From the NCBI RefSeq assembly GCF_900496995.4, contig NW_024470407.1:1-64000 (forward strand): a DNA stretch of 64,000 bases. Reading direction: 5' to 3'. This document shows positions 29,701-38,500 of this stretch, in pieces (within the stretch, counting starts at the first letter, position 1; every line of letters starts with the position of its first letter). Below the pieces are notes generated by a model that had not been told where the DNA came from, did not search any database, and worked only from the letters and a program-made list of their open reading frames with translations. Origin of the DNA: Aquila chrysaetos chrysaetos. Its lineage: Eukaryota; Chordata; Aves; Accipitriformes; Accipitridae. A program made the position numbers and the translations under genes.

Positions 29701-31402
29701 TCCTCGGGGTCACAAGGGTCGGGGGTCCCTGGGGGGTGACGGGGGTTGTTGGGGGGGGGGTCAGCGGTGCCCACCCACACGGGGGGGGGGGGACACACTC
29801 GGGGGAGGGGCCGCGGTACGGGGGAGGGGGCGGAGTCAGGCGGGGGCGGGTTCACGCGTGGCCACGCCCCTTGTCACTCACGGCGGCAGGAGGGCTCGGG
29901 GCCGGACCAGCGGCCCGTCTCCAGGCAACGGCGGTGGGCGGGGCCCAGCAGCATCAGCCCCGCCCCGCAGCGCACGTGCACCACCGCCCCCCGCTGCCGG
30001 CCCCGCCCCGTCGTCACCCCCCCGGCGGGGGCCGGGGCCGGGGGACAGTCACCCGCTGGGGGGGGGGCATTAGGGGTGGGGGGCCACCACTCGGGGACCC
30101 CCAACCCCTCCCCAGCCCTATTGCTACCCAATAGGGACCCCCCACCCTCTTGCTACCCCCCCCGACCCCTCACTCCGGGGCTCTATAGGGACCCTTGAAC
30201 CCACCCTGAGCCCACAGGGACCTCCCTGCACCCCCCAACCACCCGGACCCCCCAACCACAGGGACCCGAGGCTCCCGGGGGGGGGGGGATTTTTTGGGGG
30301 TCTGACAAGGGATTTTGGGAGCGATTTGGGGTCTTCCAGGGGATTTTGGGGGCTCCCCAGGGTATTTGGGGATGATTTGGGGGCCCCAAGAGGGATTTTG
30401 GGAAGGATTTGGGAGGTCCCAGGGTATTTGGGGGCACTCAGAGGGATTTGGGGGGGGATTTGGGGTTCCCAGGGAGATTTGGGGGGCTCCCAGGTGGATC
30501 TGGGGGAGGATTTGGGGCTCCCATGGAATTTGGGGGCTCCCAGGGGGATTTTGGGGGCTCCCGGGCGGATCTGGGGCGGGATTTGGGGTTCCCGGGGGGA
30601 TATGGGGGGCTCTCAGGAAGATTTAGTGGGGGATTTGGTGCTCCCAAGGGGATTCTGGGGGCTGATTTGGGGCTCCCAGGCGGATGTGGGGGGGGATCTT
30701 CCCCCCCGCCCCGGGCCGTTCGGGGGTCCCGGTGTCCCCGGCTCTCACCGCCGTCGTCGCAGACGGGGCTGGTGCCGCTCCAGAGGCCTCCGGGCCGGCA
30801 GCGCCTCTGGGCCGGGCCCCGCAGCACGAACCCGTCGTCGCAGGCGAAGGCCAGAACGGCCCCGGGGGGGGTGCGAGGGGCGGCGGGGGGAGAGCGTCCC
30901 CTGCGGGAACGACAGCGGCGACGGGCACCGCAACTCTGGGGGGGGAAAAGGGGACCCAGGCGTCCGGGGGGGTCCTGTGTGTCCCCCCCCCCACTCCAAA
31001 GGGGACGCAGACGTCCGGGGGTCCTGCCCCCCCCAACCCCAAAGGGCACCAAGGACTCCGGTGGGGGGGGTCCTGCCCCCGCCACCCCACCCCAAAGGGG
31101 ACGCAGGCGTCCGGGGGGGTCCACGGGGGACCCGGGCGCCCGGGGCGGGTCTCTCCCCCCCCAGCCCAAGGGGGTCCCCGGGGTCGCGGCGCACCTTTGC
31201 AGACGACGGGGGTCTCGTTCCCGGCGGTGGGGCAGCGGCCAGGGCGGTGGCGGGGGGGCGGGTGGGGGTATGTGCCCGGGGGGCAGCGGGACCCGGCGGG
31301 GGGGGCAGGCGGTGGGGGGCGGGGGGGGCCGCTGCCAGCGGCGGCCGGGCCGGGCCGGGCCCCCCCGGCGAGGAGCAGGAGGGTCAGCACCCAGGGGACC
31401 AT
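23770..31402 (-). CDS. C2: Complement component C2
   Basis: Serine-protease zymogen of the classical/lectin C3 convertase, secreted. Approximate exons: about 31193-31402 (signal peptide [14 protein letters not shown] and part of sushi 1); 30747-30941 (sushi 2, [15 protein letters not shown]); 29879-30055 (sushi 3); 29286-29384; 29059-29197 (vWA, MIDAS DASGS, after activation-type SLGRRIVL); 28292-28433; 28057-28205 ([14 protein letters not shown]); 27885-27974; 26405-26625; 25411-25530 (LTAAHCF); 25164-25290 (EFYDYDVAL); 25018-25100; 24834-24929; 24231-24370 ([11 protein letters not shown]); 24090-24138 ([16 protein letters not shown]); 23770-23961 ([30 protein letters not shown]). ESGGS and the LFRxQPWLR tail are C2 rather than factor B features. 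Sushi 1 lacks the expected N-terminal half. The single exon 26405-26625 corresponds to two CFB exons. The last exon changes frame between its two recognisable parts, probably at a homopolymer. A 100-N gap lies in one intron. Confidence 0.93.
24400..24830. repeat. CTGGGTCCCCCC minisatellite in a C2 intron
   Basis: About twenty units of 18-30 bp of type AACGCCTGGGTCCCCCC lie between the exons at 24231-24370 and 24834-24929. The same core is dispersed elsewhere in the window. Confidence 0.85.
25640..26400. repeat. About 80-90 bp minisatellite in a C2 intron, interrupted by a gap
   Basis: Units contain AGATGCCTGGGTCCCCAG, GTGGGTCCCCCCAAACATCT and GGGCATTGGGGTGCAGGAC. At least eight units are visible and the 100-N gap falls inside the array, so its true length is unknown. 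Confidence 0.9.
25795..25894. other. Assembly gap (100 N)
   Basis: A run of exactly 100 N inside a C2 intronic minisatellite. Flanking sequence is the same repeat on both sides, consistent with a collapsed or unresolved array rather than a lost exon. Confidence 0.99.
26650..27010. repeat. GGGGCACCTAGAACAGGGCTT-type repeat in a C2 intron
   Basis: Units of about 25-35 bp with CTTGGGGCACCTAGAACAGG are present. The stretch 27010-27290 that follows is not repetitive and I see no exon in it. Confidence 0.75.
27290..27845. repeat. About 105-120 bp tandem repeat in a C2 intron
   Basis: Units contain AACATCCTCTTTAATGTC (near 27378, 27482, 27605 and 27724), ACCATCTTCAAGGTCCCCAA and AGCCACCACTGAAGTCCTCA. 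It is AT-richer than the surroundings. Confidence 0.85.
28450..29015. repeat. GTCCCACCA-type minisatellite in a C2 intron
   Basis: Irregular 13-30 bp units of CCATGGTCCCACCACGATCC type fill the intron between the two vWA exons at 28292-28433 and 29059-29197. Confidence 0.8.
30290..30690. repeat. GATTTGGGG-type repeat in a C2 intron
   Basis: Units of about 35-75 bp with GGGGGATTTTGGGGGCTCCC lie between the sushi 2 and sushi 3 exons. Confidence 0.8.
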
Positions 31403-31720
31403 GGCCGGGACGGCGGGGACCCCCGGGGGGGGGGCGCCCGGAAAAGGGGAGGGGCGGGGCCTCTCCGGGTGACCCCGCCCCGGGGGCGGAACAGCAGGCA
31501 AACCCGCCCCCCGGGGCGGGGCCAGCCGGGGAAACCCCCGCCCTCGGGGCGGAGGCAGTCTGACGGGACCCGCCCCCCCACCCGGGGCGGAGCCAGCCGG
31601 GGAAACCCCCGCCCCTGGGGCGGAGCCAGCCCCCCGGCCCTCCTCCGCCTCCGCTCAACATGGCGGCCCGTTGCCATGGGAACGGCCGGCGCCGCGCTGT
31701 CGCGGGCTGATGACGACAGG
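31403..31720. promoter_or_regulatory. C2 upstream / divergent promoter with kappaB and X-box motifs
   Basis: A roughly 70-bp GC-box repeat at about 31495-31635 carries two identical kappaB-consensus sites GGGGAAACCCCC at 31528-31539 and 31599-31610, about 125 and 195 bp upstream of the C2 ATG. A YY1-like CAACATGGCGGC follows at 31656-31667 and a near-palindromic RFX X-box GTTGCCATGGGAAC at 31670-31683. Kappa-B control of C2/CFB is known in mammals; binding here is inference. Confidence 0.6.
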
Positions 31721-31899
31721 TGGGCGGGGCCGCGCTCCCAGAATGCCCCGGGGGAGGCGGGGAGGGGGTCGGCCCCCCCCCCGGCCGTGTCCCCCCGCAT
31801 CCCACAATGCCCCGCGCCGCGCCCCCTCCCCCGCCGCGGCCCCTTTAACGGCGCTGCCGCGCGCCGGCGGCGCTCGAGGCGGTAACGGCGCGCGCGGGG

Positions 31900-32080
31900 G
31901 GGGGGGGGGGGCGGGGAGGCGGCCAATGGGGGTGCGGGGGGGGCGCGGGGGGGGGGCCAATGGGGGCCCGGCCCGCGGGGACCAATGGGGGCGCGGGGGG
32001 GCCCCGCGCGGGCCAATGGGGGGGGGCGGGCGGGGGCCGGTGGGGGGGCGGGGGGCGCGCGGTGACGTCAGCGCGGCCTT
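31900..32080 (+). promoter_or_regulatory. ZBTB12: Probable ZBTB12 promoter: four CCAAT boxes plus CRE
   Basis: CCAAT boxes in the same orientation at 31923, 31957, 31982 and 32013, each followed by a G run, are 34, 25 and 31 bp apart. A perfect CRE, TGACGTCA, lies at 32063-32070. A splice acceptor (tctccccag) follows at about 32090, so a non-coding first exon probably lies just upstream. Candidate donors are gacag/gtgggc near 31720 and aggcg/gtaacg near 31880. Confidence 0.6.
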
Positions 32081-32104
32081 GTCTCCCCAGGTGGAGCCAC
32101 GTGA

Positions 32105-32890
32105 CCCCCGGCGCCCCCTCCCAGTGCTCCCAGCGCTCCCAGTGCTCCCAGCGACCCCCTCCCCCTTCCGCCACTGTTCCCAGTGCCCCCAGTCCGTCCC
32201 GCAGTGCTCCCGGTGCCCCCGGTGCTCCCAGCAGCACCAGCACCCTGTCCCGTTGCTCCCAGTGCCCCCGTCCCAGTGCTCCCAGTAATCCCTCCTACTG
32301 CTCCTGGCCCCCTCAGTAACCCCTCCCCGTCCCCCCCAGCTCTCCCTCCCAGTGCTCCCATTGTTCCGAGTCCTCCCAGTAGCCCTTCCCTGTGTTCCCA
32401 GTGACCCCTCCCAGTGCTCCCAGTCCCCCCAGTAGCCCCTCCCAGTGCTCCTCGTGCCCCCAGTAAGCCCTCCCATTGCTCCCAGTAACCCCTCCCAGTG
32501 CTCCTGGTCCCCCCACTAACCTGTCTTATTGCTCCCAGTGCTCCCGGTAACCCTCCCATTGCTCCCAGTGCCCCCAGTAACCCCTTCCAGTGCTCCCAGT
32601 GCCCCCATTCCCCCCAGTGTTCCCAGTCCCTCCAGTAACACCTCCCAGTGCTCCCAGCAGCCCCTCCCAGTGCCCCCAGTCCCCGAGTAACCCTTCCCAG
32701 TGACCCCGTTCACCCCAGTAGCCCCTCCCAGTGCTCCCAGTCCCCCCCGTAACCCTCCCTTAGCGTTCCTGGTCCCCCCAGTAACACCTCCCGGTGCCCC
32801 CGGTAACCCCTCCAGTGCTCCCAGTCCCCCCACTAGCCCCTCCCAGAGCCCCCGTTCCCCCCAGCGACCCTCCCCGGCGCTCCCAGTCCC
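32105..32890. repeat. CCCAGTGCTCCCAGT minisatellite upstream of the ZBTB12 start codon
   Basis: Some sixty CCCAGT cores, mostly at 10-20 bp spacing (GTGCTCCCAGTAACCCCTCC), occupy the stretch between the presumed acceptor and the ATG. It would be 5' UTR if the acceptor near 32090 is used. It is the reverse complement of the ACTGGG repeat in CFB. Confidence 0.85.
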
Positions 32891-32909
32891 CGCCGGCGCC
32901 CCGGCCACC

Positions 32910-34158
32910 ATGTCGTCGTGCGCGGAGGTGCTGCGTTTCCAGCTGCCGGGCCACGAGGCGGCCGCGCTGCGGAGCATGAACCGGCTGCGGGCGGAGGAGC
33001 GCTTCTGCGACGTCACCATCGTGGCGCGGAGCCTGCGCTTCCGAGGCCACCGCGTCATCCTGGCCGCCTGCTCCCCCTTCCTCCGCGACCAGTTCCTCCT
33101 CAACCCGGCGGCCGAGCTCCGCGTCTCGCTGGCCCACAGCGCCCGCGTCCTGGCCGACCTCCTCCTCTCCTGCTACACCGGCGCCCTCGAGTTCGCCGGC
33201 CGCGACCTCGTTAACTACCTGACGGCCGCCAGCTACCTGCAGATGGAGCACGTGGTGGAGCGCTGCCGCGGCGCCCTCGCCCGCTTCATCCAGCCGCCCC
33301 CCCCCGCCGGGCAGCCCCCCCTGCGCCCCCCGCCGCCCCCCAAGCCCGAGGAGGAGGAGGAGGAGGAGGAGGAGGAGGACGCCGCGCCCGACGTCTGCAT
33401 CGTCAAGGTGGAGGGCGGCGCCGGAGCTGGCACTAGGAGCGTGGCGGACGGGTTGGGGCTCGGCCGGGGAGGGGGAGGGGGCTGCGGAGGCGGAGAGCGG
33501 GGACCCCGGAGTGGGAGGAGGCGGCGGCGGACCGGAGGGCACGTAGGCCCCCCGAGCCCCCCGGCCCCAGCCGTGGGCGTGGTGAAGGCAGGTGTTACAG
33601 ACTGGCCGGAGGAAGGCGAGGGCGAGGGGGCTTCCATAAATTTACCGAGGACAGGGCGGGGGGGCCGGGGAGGCAGGGTGCGGGGAGGTGCGGAGGGACG
33701 CTGGGGAGCAACGGGCGAGGGAACGGAGGCAGGCTGGATACGGAGGAGCGGCGGCGGCCCCGGCGGCGGCCCCGGCGCGGTGCGGGAAGTGCGGCGAGGC
33801 CTTCCAGGGCGTGGAGAAGCTGGTGTTCCACATGCGGGCCCAGCACTTCGTCTTCATGTGCCCGCGGTGCGGGAAGCAGTTCAACCACAGCAGCAACCTC
33901 AACCGGCACATGAACGTCCACCGCGGCGTCAAGTCGCACGGCTGCGGCGTCTGCGGCAAGAGCTTCACCCAGAAGTCGACGCTGCACGACCACATGAACC
34001 TGCACAGCGGCGAGCGGCCGTACCGCTGCTCCTACTGCGACGTCCGCTTCGCCCACAAACCCGCCATCCGCCGGCACCTCAAGGAGCAGCACGGCAAGAC
34101 CACCGCCGAGAACGTGCTGGAGGCCAGCGTGGCCGAGATCAACGTCCTCGTCCGCTGA
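32910..34158 (+). CDS. ZBTB12: ZBTB12, BTB/C2H2 zinc-finger protein (first version, damaged middle)
   Basis: Nuclear BTB zinc-finger transcription factor, single coding exon. The ATG has a good Kozak context (gccaccATGt) and begins [20 protein letters not shown]. The BTB domain spans about residues 20-130 ([47 protein letters not shown]), then a Pro-rich and a poly-Glu segment and DVCIVKVE. Four C2H2 fingers fill the C-terminus ([60 protein letters not shown], plus the first [18 protein letters not shown]), ending [11 protein letters not shown]. Between about 33410 and 33775 the sequence is scrambled relative to the second version (44921-45268) and the frame is lost, most likely raw read error near a contig end. 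This version has the only good BTB. Confidence 0.93.
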
Positions 34159-35284
34159 CGGGGCCGGGGGGGGCGGGCGGCGGGGGACCCCCGGGGTCAG
34201 CTGCGCCGGAGAGGGGGGGGGGGTCCTGCCCGGACGCCTGGGTCCCTCGGCGGATAATGGGGTGCACCCCGCCGGGACGCCGGCGTTCGTCTGTGGATGA
34301 GGGGGGGTCGCCCCGCCGCGACGCCGGGGTTCCTCTGCGGATGAGGGGGGTGCGCGGCACCCGGACGCTGGGGTCCCCCCCAAGGACGATGGGTTTGTGG
34401 GACCCAGGCGCCTGGGTCGTCCCGTCCCCCCCCGCTGCGGATAAGGGGGTGCACCCCACCTGGACGCCTGGGTCCCCCCCCACGGAGAAGGGGGGGGTCT
34501 CCTCCGGCCGGACGCCTGGGTTCCCTCGTAGATAAGGGGGGGGGCTCTGCCCAGACGTGTGGGTCCCCCCACGGACACCCCACCCGGACACCCAGCTCAC
34601 CCCACGGATAAAGGGGGGTCGCCCTGACCGGACGCCATCGTTCCCCCCACCCCCCACCCCCAGACGCTGGGTTTGCTGGTCTCGGACGCCGGGGTTCCTC
34701 GGTGGATGTTGGGGTCCAGCCCCCTCCTCAAAGCCGGGCTTTGTTTCCCTCCCCTCCCCACCCCAGACACCTGGGTCCACTCTTTGGGGGGGGGGGGGGG
34801 GTGGTTGTCAAGGGGGTGTCCCCCCCCAGATGCTGGGTTCTCCCTGTAGCTTGTAGGAAAGGTCATGTGGGGTCACCCTGAGACCTGGGTCGTGTCCCCC
34901 CCCCCCGGATGCCGGGGTTCCCCTTTAGCTTGTAGTGATGGGGGGGGGAAGGAGATTTGAGGGGGGGGGCTGCCCAGATGCCTGGGTCCCCACCCGGATG
35001 CCTGGGTTCTCTGTAGTGTAGGGGGGGGGGAAGGATTGGGGGGGGATTGGAGGGGGGGCCCCGGATGCCTGGGTCCCCTTTGGGGGGGGGGGGGGCTGGG
35101 GGGTAGGGGGATAGAGTTGGGGGCGGGGGGGGCCCGAATGCCTGGGTCCCCCCGGGGAGGGGCAATGGGGGATAGCGAGGGTAGGGGTTAGAGCGGAGGA
35201 GGGGGGGGGCTCCGTGGATGCTGGGGTCCCCTTTTGGGGGGGTCCCCTCCCCCACCGCCACTCTTAGAGACTTTTTGTAATAAA
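34159..35284 (+). other. ZBTB12: ZBTB12 3' UTR with dispersed GCCTGGGTCC motifs; poly(A) signal at 35279-35284
   Basis: About 1.1 kb without coding potential. The motif GGACGCCTGGGTCCC and variants recur roughly every 60-90 bp. AATAAA lies at 35279-35284, only 300 bp from the EHMT2 start codon. The second version has the equivalent signal at 46767-46772. Confidence 0.8.
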
Positions 35285-35529
35285 TGAGAAAAAAACCCAA
35301 ACCAAAACCAACCGCTGATTTGGGGTCATGGGGGGGGGGCAGGTTGGGGTGCCCCCCAGGGGAATAGGGGGGCCCGAGCGCCTGGAGGGGGCGTGGTCTG
35401 CGGGGTGGGGCGGAGCAAGCCTGGGTTCCGCCCCCGCGGGGAAGACAATGCCCCCGGACGCCGAGGGAAGTGGGCGGGGCGGTGGGCGGGGCGACGGCCC
35501 GCGGTCCCTTTAAGCGTGGAGCCCCGCCC

Positions 35530-35583
35530 TTTTCCCGCGCCGTGACGTCGGAAGCGGCGCGCGCGCGGCGGTGGCCGGCAGCG
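35530..35583 (+). promoter_or_regulatory. EHMT2: EHMT2 proximal promoter (first version)
   Basis: A CRE-like/ETS composite TGACGTCGGAAGC begins at 35543, about 40 bp upstream of the ATG at 35584, after a GC box and CCCTTTAAG. The same block in the second version begins at 47029. Confidence 0.55.
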
Positions 35584-38500
35584 ATGGAGGCGGCGGGAGG
35601 CGGCGAGGTCCGGGGGTGGGGGGGGGACGTGAGGAGGAGGAGGAGGAGGAAGGGGGGGCACAGCGAGAACGAGGCCGAGCGGGGGGGGACGACACCCAGG
35701 CGTCCGGGGGGAGGGAGGGGCTGCGCCGGCGCCTTTGTGCTGCGGGGGGGCGGGGGGGCGTGGCCCGGACGCCTGGGTGTCCCCCCCCCCGCGGACGCCT
35801 GGGTCCCCCCGCCCTCACCCCTCTCTGCCCCCCAGGATCCCCCCGGCGGGACCCTCGTGGTGGAGGCGGCGGGAGATCCCGGTGAGTGCGGGGGGGGGGG
35901 GGGCAGCACCCGCCATCCCCGCCTTGATCCCCCGACCCCCCCTTACATCCCCCTGACCCCCATCTCCCCCCCACCCAGGGCTCCTCCCCAGCAGCCCCGC
36001 CCCCCCTGACCCCCCCCAGAGCGGGGGGACCCCCCCCAGCGTGGGGGGTGCCCCCCCCCGAGGAGGAACACGGGGGGATCCAGGCGTCCGGGAGCGGCCG
36101 AGAGGGTGGGGGGGGGTCCCCCGAGGGGGAGGGGCAGCAGGGGGCCCCCCCGGCCGGTGCCAGCCCTAAGGGGCTGCCAGGTAACGGTGGGGGGGGGGGA
36201 ATCCGGGGATGTATTTGGGGGTCGTGGGGGGGGGTCAGAGGCGTTCTGGGAGAGTCTAGGGGTGTTTTGGGGGTGTGTGGGAGCTTTAAAGGGGGTCTGG
36301 GGGGGTCCTGGGGCGGTTTAGGGGCATTTTGGGGGGGTCTGGTGTGTGGTTGGGGGGGGCCTGGGGGGGTTGGGGGGTTCAGGGACATTTTGGGGGGCCC
36401 TAGGGGGTCTTTAGAGGCTTATGGGGGGCCTGGGAGGTGTACTGGGGGCTCAGGGAGGGTTTTGGGGGGTGGTCGAGGGTTTATGGAGGGTGTGGGGGAG
36501 TCCAGGAGGGCTAGGAAGTATTTTGGGCATTCAGGGAGGTTTTTGGGGGGGGGTTGTCTGAGTCTGGGTTGCATCGGGGGCTTTGGGGTGTTATTTTGGG
36601 GGTGTCTCACGACCTTTTGCCCCTAGGCCACGCGACGAAGACACTGCCGGGCTCTCCAGGGCGGGGGGCGGTGGGGGGTCCCCCCCCAGCCCCCCCAAGC
36701 CGGGCCAAGATGTCCTTGACAGGGGCGGGGAAGTCCCCCCCGGGGCAGAGCCTGGCTCTGAGGCTCCTCAGCCTCCCTGGGGGGCGGCCTCCCCCACCTG
36801 CCTCCCCCCCCGGCCCCCCCAGAGCCCACCCCAGCCCCCCCCGAGCCCCCCGCCCGCCCCAAGGTCCACCGGGCCCGCAAGACCATGGCCAAGCCCAGCA
36901 ACGGACAGGTGGGGGGCCCGGATGCCTGGGTCCTTTGTGGGTGGGTGGCGGTGGCCCCCCCCCCCCCCCCCCCGATGCCTGGGTTCCCCCCTGGACGCCT
37001 GGGTCTCTTCCATGCCCCACAGGTCCCCGAGAAGCGGGTGTCGGAGATGCTGCACTTCAGGGTTTCGGATGAGCTGCGCAGCATCGAAGAGCCCGGTGGG
37101 TCTTAGGGTGGGGGGGGTGAGGTGGGGTGGGGTACTGGGGGGCTGGGGGAGCCCCTGGGGGGGGAACTGAGGGGGTCCTAGGGCTCCTAGGAGCAGGAAT
37201 GGGGAGTTTGAGAGGTCATGGGGCAGGTTGGGGAGCAGTGAGAGGGTCTGGCGGGGCAAGTTGCGGGGCTGGGGGGTCACCCCTGACCCCCGACCCCCCT
37301 TACCCCCCCCCCCAGAGCCCCCCAAACGCCCAAGCTGGACTACGGCCCCGAGGGGCTGCACAAACGGCTGCAGAGACCCAGCCCCCGCGCCAGCACCGAG
37401 GTATGCCCGCACACCAGGGTCCCCCCTGCCCCCCCACCCCGGATGCTTGGTTCCCCCTAAGTCCGCCCTGCGCCCCCCTCCCATCAGATCACAGTGACAG
37501 AGGAGATGGCTGCCCCCCCCGTGGCACCCGGCCCAGTGACGACTGGGACAGTGAAGGCGGCGGCAGCTTCTCCCTTTTCTACGACGGCTTCAGTGTGGAT
37601 GGGCATGGGGACTCGGACAGCAAGGTGGGACTGGGGAGGGTCACTGGGAGGTACTGGACGGTCACTGGGAGGGACTGGAGAGCTCTGGGGCAGCCCGGGG
37701 GGGACTTGGGGGTTGTTGAGAGATGATGGGTTAATGCTGGGAGGGCAGTGGGAGGGACTGGGGGGCTCTGGGCAGCCTTGGGGGGGGACTTGGGGGGCAT
37801 AGACAGATGATGCAACTTACTGGAACATACTGGGGGAGGCACTGGTTGAGGCTGGGCGTTACTGGGAGGACTGGGGAGCACTGGAAGGGCAATGCAGCGT
37901 ATGGGGGAGTCATTGCTGGGTACTGGGGGGGTCCCTGGTGGAACTGGGAGGGACGGGGGGGGGTGGGCATCGGAGCAGCCCGGGATCAGCGTGGGGAGCT
38001 GGGGTGTCACTGGGAGGCACTGGGGGGGGCTCCCGGATGCCTGGGTTCACACAGAGGGGGGGGTGTCAGTCGGAGGGCGAGGGGGCCGGCGAGGCGCTGA
38101 GCGAGGAGGAGGAAGAGGAGGAAGATGAGGAGGACGAAGAAGAGGAGGAGGAGGAGAGGACGAGAAGAAGAGGAGGAGGATGAGGAGTCGGGCAACGCCC
38201 TCGGACCGGGTGAGGGGCACCGGGGGCTGCGGGGTGGGGGGTCAGGGGAGGTTTTGGGGGGGCCCTGACAGAGTGTGCGTGTCCCCCCCCCACAGAGTGC
38301 CTCCAGCGCCCGCGCAGGGCCCGGCGCCGCTGGAAGGAGAGTCCTTGGCTGAAAACCGGCGCGGAAGCGCAAGCGGAAGGACCCCCGGGCCAAGGAGAGA
38401 GGTGGGGGCACCCCCGGGGTGGGGGTGTCGGGGAGGGGTGTGTTATGAGCCTTGGGACTCGTAAATTGGAGAGGGGGACCCCCAAAACTGATACGTTTGG

